Below are positions 17,968 to 25,494 of a DNA stretch of 64,000 nucleotides, piece by piece; positions within the stretch are counted from its first letter, which is position 1; each line of letters opens with the position of its first letter. The stretch is from the NCBI GenBank assembly GCA_019116965.1, contig DXAT01000050.1, positions 1-64,000 of the forward strand. The letters are read 5' to 3'. The notes under the pieces are model-generated. The model did no database searches, was not told where the DNA came from, and worked only from the letters and a program-made list of their open reading frames with translations. The position numbers and the translations under genes are program-made. The stretch comes from Candidatus Coprenecus pullistercoris. GTDB taxonomy: Bacteria > Bacteroidota > Bacteroidia > Bacteroidales > UBA932.

Positions 17968-19176
17968 CTATTGCTGTTTATCTACTGGGTCGGAGTATGT
18001 GTCGGGACGGTCCTTGTCGAAGACCTCGTTGCAGTACATCACGGTGACCAGGTTCTCCGTCTCCGAGAGGTTGATGATGTTGTGGGTGTAGCCCGGAAGC
18101 ATTATGACGCTCTGTATCCTGTCGCCGCTGACCTCGTAACTGAGTATCTCGTCCGTGCCCTCTTTGCGCATCTGTATGAGGCCGTGGCCGGAGACGACGA
18201 TGAACTGCTCCCACTTGGTGTGGTGCCAGTGCTGCCCCTTGGTGACGCCCGGCCTGGAGATGTTGACGGACACCTGCCCGCAGCCGGGGGTCTTCACGAG
18301 CTCGGTGAAGCTGCCGCGCCCGTCGGTGTTCATTTTAAGGTCGAAGACCGCCTTCTCCTTGGGCAGGTAGCTCAGGTAGGTGCTCAGAAGCCGCTTCGTG
18401 AAGCCGTCGGAGGGCATCTCCGGGATCATGAGAGTCCGGGGCATGTCGGCGAATCTGTGGAGCAGGTCCACGATCTCGCCCAGCTTCACATGGTGGGTGA
18501 GCGGGACGGCGCAGTAGCGGCCGTCCACGCGCAGGATGGTCCTGACTCCGTCGAATTCGCAGCGGTGCTCCCTGCCCTGGAGGGCCAGGATCATCTCGTC
18601 CACCAGGTCGTCGATGTACAGCAGCTCCAGCTCAACATCAGGATCGTTGACCTGTATGGGCAGGCCGTTGGCGATGTTGTGGCAGAAGGTGGCCACCGCG
18701 CTGTTGTAGTTCGGGCGGCACCACTTGCCGTAGAGGTTGGGGAAGCGGTACACCAGCACCCTCGCGCCGGTCTCCTCCGCATATTTGAAGAACAGCTCCT
18801 CGCCGGCCCTCTTGCTCCTGCCGTACTCGCTGTCGCCGAAGCGGCCGGCGAGGGTGGCCTGGATACTGGAGGAGAGCATGACAGGGCAGGTGTTGCCGTG
18901 TCTTTTAAGGGTATCAAGAAGGGTGGAGGCGAATCCGAAGTTGCCCCGCATGAACTCCTCCGGGTCCTTCGGGCGGTTGACACCGGCCAAGTTGAACACG
19001 AAGTCGGCCTTGGCGCACCATGTGTCCAGCTCCCCGGACGTGGAGTCGATGTCGTACTCGTAGACCTCATCCACGGCTATGTCATAGTTGCGGGCCCTGC
19101 CGTCGCGGATGTTGCGCAGCTGGGAACACAGGTTCCTCCCCACGAACCCCCGGGCCCCGGTAACAAGTATTCTCAT
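17968..19176 (-). CDS. fnlB: UDP-2-acetamido-2,6-dideoxy-hexulose reductase/3-epimerase (FnlB/CapF)
   Basis: Bifunctional CapF-type protein: N-terminal SDR domain (GARGFVGRNL at residues 7-16, SEYGRSKRAGEELF with the YxxxK) and C-terminal cupin (residues about 270-385) with QHWHHTKWEQFIVVSGHG. In Staphylococcus and Pseudomonas homologues the cupin epimerises C3 and the SDR reduces C4 of the intermediate made by FnlA/CapE. Length 402 is somewhat above CapF's usual size. It is 3 bases upstream of fnlC. Confidence 0.92.
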   Translation of the reverse strand: MRILVTGARGFVGRNLCSQLRNIRDGRARNYDIAVDEVYEYDIDSTSGELDTWCAKADFVFNLAGVNRPKDPEEFMRGNFGFASTLLDTLKRHGNTCPVMLSSSIQATLAGRFGDSEYGRSKRAGEELFFKYAEETGARVLVYRFPNLYGKWCRPNYNSAVATFCHNIANGLPIQVNDPDVELELLYIDDLVDEMILALQGREHRCEFDGVRTILRVDGRYCAVPLTHHVKLGEIVDLLHRFADMPRTLMIPEMPSDGFTKRLLSTYLSYLPKEKAVFDLKMNTDGRGSFTELVKTPGCGQVSVNISRPGVTKGQHWHHTKWEQFIVVSGHGLIQMRKEGTDEILSYEVSGDRIQSVIMLPGYTHNIINLSETENLVTVMYCNEVFDKDRPDTYSDPVDKQQ

Positions 19177-19277
19177 TGTGATATTCTGTGATTGATGTGA
19201 CTGTGGAGGACGCAGACAGGCTGTCCTCGGATGTGCGCCGCCGATTGTTCTGCGCGCCGGCGGCAGGGCACGGAACG

Positions 19278-20375
19278 CTACTCGGAGCGGATGTCGCGGG
19301 CCTTGGCCCTGGGAAGAAGGCCCAGGTCCTCCCTGATGAAGCGAAGGCGCATCAGCTGCTCCTTCATGCCCTCCACGTCAAGGCGCCGGGTGTTGTGGCT
19401 GTGGTAGTCCTCGATGCGCGAGAGGTCCTCGCTGCCCTCACGGAAGTACTTGTCGTAGTTCAGATCCCTCGTGTCGCACGGTATCCGGAAATAATCGCCC
19501 ATGTCTATCGCCCTGGCCATCTCCTCGCGCGTCACGAGGGTCTCGTAGAGCTTCTCACCGTGGCGCGTGCCGATGACCCTCACCTCCGTCTCTCCGTACT
19601 TGGGGTCAACTTTTGCATATATATCCTTAAGTGCTCTCGCCAGGGTGTCGAGGGTGGCCGCCGGGGCCTTCTGAACGAACAGGTCGCCGTTGTGCCCGTG
19701 GGTGAACGCGTACACCACCAGGTCCACCGCGTCGTCCAGAGTCATCATGAAACGCGTCATGTTCGGGTCAGTTATGGTTATGGGCTTGCCCTCGGTCATC
19801 TGCTCCACCCACAGGGGGATCACCGAGCCCCGGCTGGCCATCACGTTGCCGTAGCGCGTGCAGCAGATCGTCGTCGCCGCGCCCTCGCCCAGCTCGCGCC
19901 CCTTGGCTATCGCCACCTTCTCCATCAGGGCCTTCGAGATGCCCATCGCGTTGATGGGATACGCCGCCTTGTCGGTGGACAGGACCACCACATTACGCAC
20001 GCCGTACTCTATCGCGCTGTCCAGCACATTGCCCGTGCCCAGCACGTTGGTCCGCGTGGCCTCCATCGGGAAGAACTCGCACGAGGGGACCTGCTTCAGC
20101 GCAGCCGCCGCGAACACATAGTCCGCTCCGCGCATCGCCACGTCAACCGAGCTCCTGTCACGCACGTTGCCGATGTAGAACTTCACCTTCCCGGCCTGCT
20201 CCGGATACTGCGCCTGGAGGTGGTGGCGCATGTCGTCCTGCTTCTTCTCGTCGCGCGAGAAGATGCGGATCTCCCGGATGTCCGAATCTAAGAAACGCCT
20301 CAGCACGGCGTTGCCGAAACTGCCCGTGCCGCCTGTTATCAACAGGACTTTGTCTGCGAATATACTCATAAACAA
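19278..20375 (-). CDS. fnlA: UDP-GlcNAc inverting 4,6-dehydratase/5-epimerase (FnlA/CapE)
   Basis: First enzyme of UDP-L-FucNAc synthesis. SDR with GGTGSFGNAVL (residues 15-25), STDKAAYPINAMGISKALMEK (broken: STDKAAYP, NAMGISK), where Met stands in place of the usual catalytic Tyr, the Ser-Met-Lys arrangement described for this group. FAAAALKQVPSCE and NPNMTRFMM-type segments also match CapE/WbjB. First gene of the fnl run and probably of the long minus-strand operon; 247 bases of AT-rich non-coding DNA lie upstream. Confidence 0.93.
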   Translation of the reverse strand: MFMSIFADKVLLITGGTGSFGNAVLRRFLDSDIREIRIFSRDEKKQDDMRHHLQAQYPEQAGKVKFYIGNVRDRSSVDVAMRGADYVFAAAALKQVPSCEFFPMEATRTNVLGTGNVLDSAIEYGVRNVVVLSTDKAAYPINAMGISKALMEKVAIAKGRELGEGAATTICCTRYGNVMASRGSVIPLWVEQMTEGKPITITDPNMTRFMMTLDDAVDLVVYAFTHGHNGDLFVQKAPAATLDTLARALKDIYAKVDPKYGETEVRVIGTRHGEKLYETLVTREEMARAIDMGDYFRIPCDTRDLNYDKYFREGSEDLSRIEDYHSHNTRRLDVEGMKEQLMRLRFIREDLGLLPRAKARDIRSE

Positions 20376-20622
20376 TGTTTGAATTTATCGTGTATGTTCT
20401 CATCGCCCAGCCGGGTGTGAAGAGAATTGGTAAGACTTGTGTTTTACAGTATGTAAATCTGTAAAGCACATAAAATATTGCCTTAAATCAAATTGATAAA
20501 AAGAATTTACAAATTATTCCCCGGGTTCTTTCTTTACATGTTTGTAACGATTTGCTTCTACTCTCTTCGTCATAGAATTCCAAAGGAGAACCCCTTGTAT
20601 ATGCGTAAGATTTGTAAGTTAA
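20376..20622. other. Non-coding gap upstream of fnlA
   Basis: AT-rich 247 bases that should hold the leader or promoter of the fnl-wzx-wzy operon, or simply separate it from the broken GNAT gene. I found no TAnnTTTG element on the minus strand. A short palindrome TTTACA-gta-TGTAAA lies at 20443-20457, about 70 bases upstream of fnlA; it may be an operator but has no further support. Confidence 0.4.
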
Positions 20623-21225
20623 TCAGCGAGTCTGCAACCACAGCTTCAAGTCACAGTACATCATACGCGTTCTGAGCGATGCGCTGGAAGGCAGCATGAA
20701 AGCCTCGCGTTCCTCCTGCTCGGACGAGTAGAGTGGAATAAATCCGTTTCTTTCATAAAAATTGATCGTCTGCGGATTGTTGAGTGAGTCCACAAGGATG
20801 AAACGACAGCCCGTCTTATTGCTGCTGTGTGTCAACCATGTTTTCAGGTACTCTATCGTCTGTGATCCAATCGACATATTGCGGTAGTTGGCATTGACGC
20901 CAAGCTGACCTATCAGCACGACAGGATAAGTGCGGGTTCGTTTTTCGTTCGGAATATTCCTCTGCAGTCTGTTCCTTGCAGATTTTGTCAATAAAGGTGT
21001 CTTGATACTGTCGTTTGACAAGGAAAATGCACAGATGATGCAATTCTTTTTATTGTCAAAAAAACAGTAAGACTTGCTTAAAAGCTCTTTTTCATACAGT
21101 AATGATTCCTTTCGGAAAAAATCATAGATATCTGTGTCTCCGCATGTGAACTCCTACAGCAGTTGACCTTGCGGTAGCCGGATATGCTCGCACAGTTCAG
21201 ACAGCTTGAAATCCCAACGCCTCAT
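20623..21225 (-). pseudogene. GNAT acetyltransferase interrupted by an amber codon
   Basis: Reading from an ATG at 21225, the frame gives MRRWDFKLSELCEHIRLPQ and then reaches a TAG at 21156-21154, after which the same frame continues without break (EFTCGDTDIYDFF...) to 20623. The continuous translation is a paralogue of the intact GNAT protein at 22824-23429, including YPVVLIGQLGVN, the IGSQTIEYLK acetyl-CoA loop and the [12 protein letters not shown] end. A single C-to-T change (CAG to TAG) explains the break. It overlaps the upstream small gene by 29 bases, as the intact pair also overlaps. A short product from a TTG at 21021 would lack the N-terminal third. Confidence 0.75.
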
Positions 21226-21391
21226 GCTCCCTCACAAATTTTCTTGATCTCTCAATGCATTCCTCCAAATCTTGATAGAAACCTTCCGGCAGTTCTTTCT
21301 CCGGAAGTCTGTCCACCATCTCCAGTCTTTCTTGGAACCTTCTGGCCGATTCTCCTGTCAGCACCGGTCCGCTCTTAAATTCTATAGCCAT
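21197..21391 (-). CDS. Small acidic protein, GNAT partner (possible antitoxin), copy 1
   Basis: About 64 residues, starting MAIEFKSGP and carrying LTGESARRFQERLEMVDRLP then a charged helix. It is a paralogue of the protein at 23389-23634, which shares LTG-SARRF and VDRLP. Both precede and overlap a GNAT gene, the layout of GNAT toxin-antitoxin pairs, but no DNA-binding RHH or HTH fold is evident, so the role is inference. An upstream ATG at 21427 would add 12 residues; I prefer 21391 by alignment with copy 2. Confidence 0.6.
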   Translation of the reverse strand: MAIEFKSGPVLTGESARRFQERLEMVDRLPEKELPEGFYQDLEECIERSRKFVREHEALGFQAV

Positions 21392-21421
21392 AAAGTTCGT
21401 ATTTTTAATATTTAATTTCTT

Positions 21422-21462
21422 TGGCAAAGGAAGTCATTCGGGGCGGAATTAAAAACCACTTC
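21422..21462. repeat. Upstream repeat shared by the two GNAT modules, copy 1
   Basis: GCAAAGGAAGTCATTCGG followed by GCGGAA, an A-run, then ACCACTTCTG. The same arrangement occurs at 23659-23700 in front of the other module, at the same distance from its small gene. On the minus strand the -7-like box here is TTCCTTTG, one base off TAnnTTTG, so copy 1 may be the weaker promoter. Confidence 0.6.
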
Positions 21463-21478
21463 TGACAAAACTTTTCTG

Positions 21479-22789
21479 TCAGTCCCGGTGGAAGATGTCG
21501 CGTGTGTAGACCTTATTCTTCACATCGTCCAGGCAGGGGTCGTAGCGGTTGGCGATGATGGCCTGCGAGCGGCGCTTGAACTCCGCAAGGTCGTTGACCA
21601 CAACGCTCCCGAAGAACGTGCTCCCGTCCTCCAGAGTGGGCTCGTAGACGATCAGCGTCGCACCCTTGGCCCTGATGCGCTTCATCACGCCCTGGATGCT
21701 GCTCTGACGGAAGTTGTCGCTGCCGGTCTTCATCGTCAGGCGGTACACGCCGATGACGGTCTCGTGCTCCCTCGTCGGGTCCCACTGCCCGTCGTACTCG
21801 TGCGCTCCGGCCATTTTCAGCACCTGCCCGGCGATGAAGTCCTTCCTCGTGCGGTTGCTCTCCACGATCGCGGTCATCATGTTCTGCGGCACGTCCTCGT
21901 AGTTAGCGAGCAGCTGCTTGGTGTCCTTCGGGAGACAATAGCCCCCGTAGCCGAACGACGGGTTGTTGTAGTGAGTGCCTATCCTCGGGTCAAGGCCCAC
22001 GCCCCGGATGATGGCCGCGGAGTCGAGGCCCTTGACCTCCGCATAGGTGTCAAGCTCGTTGAAGTAGCTCACCCTGAGCGCGAGGTATGTGTTCGCGAAC
22101 AGCTTGACCGCCTCGGCCTCCTTGAGGCCCATGTAAAGCGTCGGGATGTCCTGCTCTATGGCGCCTTCCTGCAGCAGGGCCGCGAACTCGCGGGCGGCGC
22201 TCTCCAGGAACGGCAGGTCCGCTATCGCTCCGATGGCCCCGTTCTCCTCCTCGAACTCCGGGCTGTCTATCAGCTTCGGTATGCCCACTATTATCCGGCT
22301 GGGATAGAGGTTGTCGTAAAGGGCCTTGCTCTCGCGCAGGAACTCCGGGGCGAAGAGAAGGTTCAGCCTCCTGAGGCCCTGCTTCCAGTACCTGACATAC
22401 AGGCTGCGGCAGTAGCCCACCGGGATGGTGGACTTGATGACCATCACCGCGTTCGGGTTGACCTCCAGCACCAGGTCGATCACCTCCTCCACATGCCCGG
22501 TGTCGAAGTGGTTCCTGACCGGGTCGTAGTTGGTCGGGGCCGCGATGACCACGAAGTCCGCATCGGCGTAGGCCTTCCTGCCGTCCAATGTGGCGGTGAG
22601 GTCCAGCGGCTTCTCCGCAAGGTACCTCTCTATGTACTCGTCCTGGATGGGCGACTGCCGGCGGGAGAGCATCTCAACCTTCTCAGGGATGACATCCACG
22701 GCGGTCACATGATGGTGCTGGGACAGCAGCGTAGCTATGCTCAGTCCCACATAGCCTGTGCCGGCTACGGCGATTCTGTAATCTCTCAT
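21479..22789 (-). CDS. ugd: UDP-glucose 6-dehydrogenase
   Basis: Nucleotide-sugar dehydrogenase that oxidises UDP-glucose to UDP-glucuronate with two NAD+. Rossmann motif [14 protein letters not shown] (residues 9-22), [19 protein letters not shown], the catalytic cysteine C285 in [10 protein letters not shown] and C-terminal YEPTLEDGS. The sequence is closest to the HasB/Cap-type UDP-glucose enzymes rather than the WbpA UDP-GlcNAc enzymes. Strongly GC-rich like the fnl genes. It lies between the two small-protein/GNAT modules, all on the minus strand. Confidence 0.92.
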   Translation of the reverse strand: MRDYRIAVAGTGYVGLSIATLLSQHHHVTAVDVIPEKVEMLSRRQSPIQDEYIERYLAEKPLDLTATLDGRKAYADADFVVIAAPTNYDPVRNHFDTGHVEEVIDLVLEVNPNAVMVIKSTIPVGYCRSLYVRYWKQGLRRLNLLFAPEFLRESKALYDNLYPSRIIVGIPKLIDSPEFEEENGAIGAIADLPFLESAAREFAALLQEGAIEQDIPTLYMGLKEAEAVKLFANTYLALRVSYFNELDTYAEVKGLDSAAIIRGVGLDPRIGTHYNNPSFGYGGYCLPKDTKQLLANYEDVPQNMMTAIVESNRTRKDFIAGQVLKMAGAHEYDGQWDPTREHETVIGVYRLTMKTGSDNFRQSSIQGVMKRIRAKGATLIVYEPTLEDGSTFFGSVVVNDLAEFKRRSQAIIANRYDPCLDDVKNKVYTRDIFHRD

Positions 22790-22823
22790 CGTTGTATAGT
22801 GTGTTTTATGTCTTGGACTTGGG

Positions 22824-23429
22824 TCAGGCGGTCTGCCGTTCGCGCCACAGTTTTAAATCGCAATACATCATTCTGGTCTTCAGGGCTGTTGCCATATTAA
22901 AAGACTGCCTTTCGTCATCTTCTGTACCAAACAGTGTGATAAAGCCGTTATTCTGATAGAATCTGATAACATCCGGGCTGTTTATGGCATCCACTAAAAG
23001 AAAACGGCAGAGTCCGCGAGTCGATTCATGCAGATACATGTGCTTTATGTAGTCTATGACCTGCGAACCGATTCCTTGTCCATGATATCGTACATTGACT
23101 CCTATTCTGCCGATCAGTAGTGCCGGATATGTCCGTTTTCTTTTTGAATTGGGTATTCTGCGCTGCAGTCTGTTTCTGGTATTGCTGCACAGTATCGGCA
23201 TATTTATACTGGTGTTGCAGATAGAGAATGCGGCTACCGGCTCATGCTTGCCGTCCTGTGTGATGAATACATAGTTTCTGGAGAGCATCTCGCTCTCATA
23301 TGCAGCGGCCTCGTTGTGGAAATAGTGGTCAAGAGACTCGTCTCCGCAGTAAAATCCGCTTAAATCAATGCCGGTGCTTAAGGCTGAGCTAACACAGTAC
23401 TCCCTCAGTCTGAATCTCTCCCGCCTCAT
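22824..23429 (-). CDS. GNAT family N-acetyltransferase (possible toxin of a two-gene module), copy 2
   Basis: 201-residue GNAT protein. Visible are the acetyl-CoA binding loop [16 protein letters not shown], the preceding beta-strand [12 protein letters not shown] and the FYQNNGF strand near the end. It overlaps the upstream small gene by 41 bases, so translation is coupled. The same layout is known for GNAT toxins that acetylate aminoacyl-tRNA, but acetylation of another target is equally possible. Intact paralogue of the broken copy at 20623-21225. Confidence 0.75.
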   Translation of the reverse strand: MRRERFRLREYCVSSALSTGIDLSGFYCGDESLDHYFHNEAAAYESEMLSRNYVFITQDGKHEPVAAFSICNTSINMPILCSNTRNRLQRRIPNSKRKRTYPALLIGRIGVNVRYHGQGIGSQVIDYIKHMYLHESTRGLCRFLLVDAINSPDVIRFYQNNGFITLFGTEDDERQSFNMATALKTRMMYCDLKLWRERQTA

Positions 23430-23634
23430 GCTTTCCCGCGTCTTTTAGTTTCAAGCTCCGTCTCAGTTCCGCTTCATAGCGTCTTGATTTCTCCTGGAAT
23501 TTCTCAAATTCGTCAAAGAAATCCTCCGGCAATTCTCTATGGGGCAGTCTGTCCACTTCCTCCATCGCCTCCAAAAAGCGTCTCGCAGACTTTCCGGTCA
23601 GCGTAGGCGCACACTTTTCTTCAATGTATCCCAT
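23389..23634 (-). CDS. Small protein, GNAT partner (possible antitoxin), copy 2
   Basis: 81 residues: a short N-terminus, PTLTGKSARRFLEAMEEVDR (residues 10-29), then LPHRELPEDFFDEFEKF and a highly charged helix. Paralogue of the small protein at 21197-21391. The ATG is 25 bases downstream of a TAnnTTTG box. No known DNA-binding fold recognised. Confidence 0.65.
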   Translation of the reverse strand: MGYIEEKCAPTLTGKSARRFLEAMEEVDRLPHRELPEDFFDEFEKFQEKSRRYEAELRRSLKLKDAGKHEAGEIQTEGVLC

Positions 23635-23658
23635 ATTATTCTGTTTTTGAATTCACCT

Positions 23659-23700
23659 GCAAAAGTAAGTCATTCGGTGCGGAAGAAAAAACCACTTCCG
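23659..23700 (-). promoter_or_regulatory. Upstream repeat and promoter of GNAT module 2
   Basis: Second copy of the repeat at 21422-21462: GCAAAAGTAAGTCATTCGG then GCGGAAG, an A-run and ACCACTTCCG. Read on the minus strand it contains TACTTTTG (23660-23667), a -7 TAnnTTTG box 25 bases before the small gene, and a CGGAAG/CTTCCG inverted repeat that could bind a dimeric regulator. Confidence 0.6.
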
Positions 23701-23714
23701 TAAAAATCCGCTGG

Positions 23715-23912
23715 TCAGGCGGTCTGCCGCGCGGCGGCGTGCTGCTCCCGCTCTACTTGGCGGTCGAGTTCCTCGTAGGGGGAGTTGCGGGACTTGAATT
23801 CGGGAACGGTGCGCTTCATCAGCAGGACGGCGGCCGGGATGTCCACCTCCTGCGCCAGGTCCTTCAGGCGGTCGGCGACCCCGCGGGCGGAGGAGTAGTC
23901 GTACTCACGCAC
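23715..23912 (-). CDS. Short hypothetical protein without an ATG start
   Basis: About 65 residues from a GTG at 23912: EYDYSSARGVADRLKDLAQE, then LLMKRTVPEFKSRNSPYEEL. The frame stays open upstream to 24044 and reads plausible protein (YTPHERILIAKV) but offers no ATG. Either a GTG start is used or this is the remnant of a longer gene beside the recombinase. Not recognised. Confidence 0.4.
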   Translation of the reverse strand: MREYDYSSARGVADRLKDLAQEVDIPAAVLLMKRTVPEFKSRNSPYEELDRQVEREQHAAARQTA

Positions 23913-24068
23913 CTTCGCGATGAGTATGCGCTCGTGGGGCGTGTATCGGAAGGAAGAGATAGGTGTGCGTAAGTGAGTGTTACTTAGTGTATGGCGTGAA
24001 TGGGAGAGAGCATGGGAGCAATCGGTTATGACGCCATAATGTCATGGCCGGGGCGTGGGACGGACCGG

Positions 24069-25316
24069 TTACAGGACGCGGGCGGCCTCGTCGATGACGC
24101 TGTCGGTGAAGCTGTCGAGGTAGGTGCTTGTGGTGGACAGGTTCTTGTGCCCGAGTATCTGGGCGATGACTTCGCGCGGTACGCGGTGGTCCTGCAGGGT
24201 CATGGCCATGGTGTGTCTGGCGCAGTAGCTGGTCAGCCGCATGCCGGTGAGGCCTAAGGTCCGGCCGAGGCAGGCAAGGTACTGACCGTTGCGCCGATAC
24301 CGGCCTCTTATGTGCCGGTAGAGCCGTTCTCCGGTACAGCCCTGGACGGAAACGATGGGCAGAAGGTAGTCGGCCGTCAGGACCGTATTGGCTGCGAACC
24401 AGTTCATGAGTTCCTGTATCTGCGGGGTAATGCGTATATGGATTGCCTTTGCGTTCTTGCTCTCCTTTGTCTTGCGTCTTTTGTAGACGATATAGTCTCC
24501 GCCGCTGCGCCTGACGATATTGGCGCGTGTAAGCAGCGCGGCATCGATGAACGAGATGCCGTAGCAGTAATACATGAAAAGGAAGAGCCGCCTTGTCTTT
24601 TCAAGTACAGGATTGGTCAGAGGGCATGTCTTGATCCGCTGCATCGTCTCGTGGGACAGATATCGCTTTGCTGTCTCCTCCTCCAAGGCGGCGATGTTGA
24701 ATCCGCCTTTGCCGAAAGGGTAGGTGCTCTCCGGAGCTTCCTTGTCCTGGATGGCCTTGTTGAGGACGGCCCTCAGTGCCTTGAGGTAGTATTTGCGGGT
24801 ATTGCCCCGGCATCCCCGTTTCTGCAGGAAGATGTCGAATGCCTTGACATACTTGATGTCTATCTCGGGGAACACCTTTTTGTCCAGGCGGTTGTCAAAA
24901 AGCTCCATCATGTGCATCGTGCGGCTGTAGCATATTGCGTTGCCGATGTGGCCGGTCTCTCTCAGGGTGTCGATAAGGCCTCCGAAGTAATCCCTGACCC
25001 GTCCCTTGGATACCTTCCCGACATAGGCTGTCTCGAACTGGTTGAGGGTCCAGTCGATCCTGCCGCTGTCGAAGTCCCTCAGGACTGCGTTGACACGCGC
25101 CTCGAGCTCTGACAGCCGGGTGTTGTATTCCCTGTATCTTGGGACGAGGCGGCGGTCTGCTATGAAGCGGTCTCCGTGCTCGTCCCACTGCTCTGGCCTG
25201 GCCCTGAGGCCGGTACTTATGTATTTGCGTTTCCTGTCCTTGGTTACGCGCAGGGTGACAGCGGTGTATCCGTCCTTGCCGGTGTTGTATCGGAGTATCA
25301 TGAATCTGTAGCGCAT
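24069..25316 (-). CDS. Tyrosine-type site-specific recombinase (IntDOT-like)
   Basis: 415-residue integrase with an N-terminal arm-binding domain, a SAM-like core-binding domain (about 105-200) and a C-terminal catalytic domain. Catalytic residues seen: K282 (RRKTK), R367 in SYCARHTMA, H390 in ILGHKN and nucleophile Y399 in STYLDSF. The canonical first arginine is absent: the site reads CYGISF with S255, and an arginine (R243) lies 12 residues upstream, the same spacing as Arg247/Ser259 reported for the CTnDOT integrase. The HxxR histidine is Tyr364, common in Bacteroidota recombinases. It may act on an inversion site or be a relic of an integrative element beside the glycan locus. Confidence 0.9.
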   Translation of the reverse strand: MRYRFMILRYNTGKDGYTAVTLRVTKDRKRKYISTGLRARPEQWDEHGDRFIADRRLVPRYREYNTRLSELEARVNAVLRDFDSGRIDWTLNQFETAYVGKVSKGRVRDYFGGLIDTLRETGHIGNAICYSRTMHMMELFDNRLDKKVFPEIDIKYVKAFDIFLQKRGCRGNTRKYYLKALRAVLNKAIQDKEAPESTYPFGKGGFNIAALEEETAKRYLSHETMQRIKTCPLTNPVLEKTRRLFLFMYYCYGISFIDAALLTRANIVRRSGGDYIVYKRRKTKESKNAKAIHIRITPQIQELMNWFAANTVLTADYLLPIVSVQGCTGERLYRHIRGRYRRNGQYLACLGRTLGLTGMRLTSYCARHTMAMTLQDHRVPREVIAQILGHKNLSTTSTYLDSFTDSVIDEAARVL

Positions 25317-25464
25317 GTTGTGTTTTGAGTTTTAAAGGTTGGTAATGTTTTTTCAATGACACAAATATGACACTTTTCATATGCGGGTAGGTGCCGGAGC
25401 GGATGGACGGGACGGAAAATCAGCGCTGAGTATGGAAAGATATCCGAGATTAGGAAAAATTGAC

Positions 25465-25472
25465 TACATTTG
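25465..25472 (+). promoter_or_regulatory. -7 promoter element upstream of the diacetamido-uronate genes
   Basis: TACATTTG matches TAnnTTTG and lies 22 bases before the ATG at 25495. No good TTTG is seen at the -33 position, so the promoter is incomplete by consensus. Confidence 0.45.
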
Positions 25473-25494
25473 TAAGATTGTTAAAATATAGGAC

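Noticed and set aside
16738..20291. Long plus-strand open frames opposite fnlC, fnlB and fnlA (16738-17943, 17971-19191, 19188-20291)
   Set aside because: They are shadows of very GC-rich genes; their translations are V/A/G/D-rich with no recognisable motif, while the minus strand encodes clear enzymes.
21488..22900. 470-codon plus-strand frame opposite ugd
   Set aside because: Low-complexity V/L/R/H-rich translation; the opposite strand encodes a UDP-glucose dehydrogenase with all motifs.
24026..24045. Small inverted repeats TTATG/CATAA and ATGAC/GTCAT after the recombinase gene
   Set aside because: Five-base arms without a T-run; too weak to call a terminator or attachment site.
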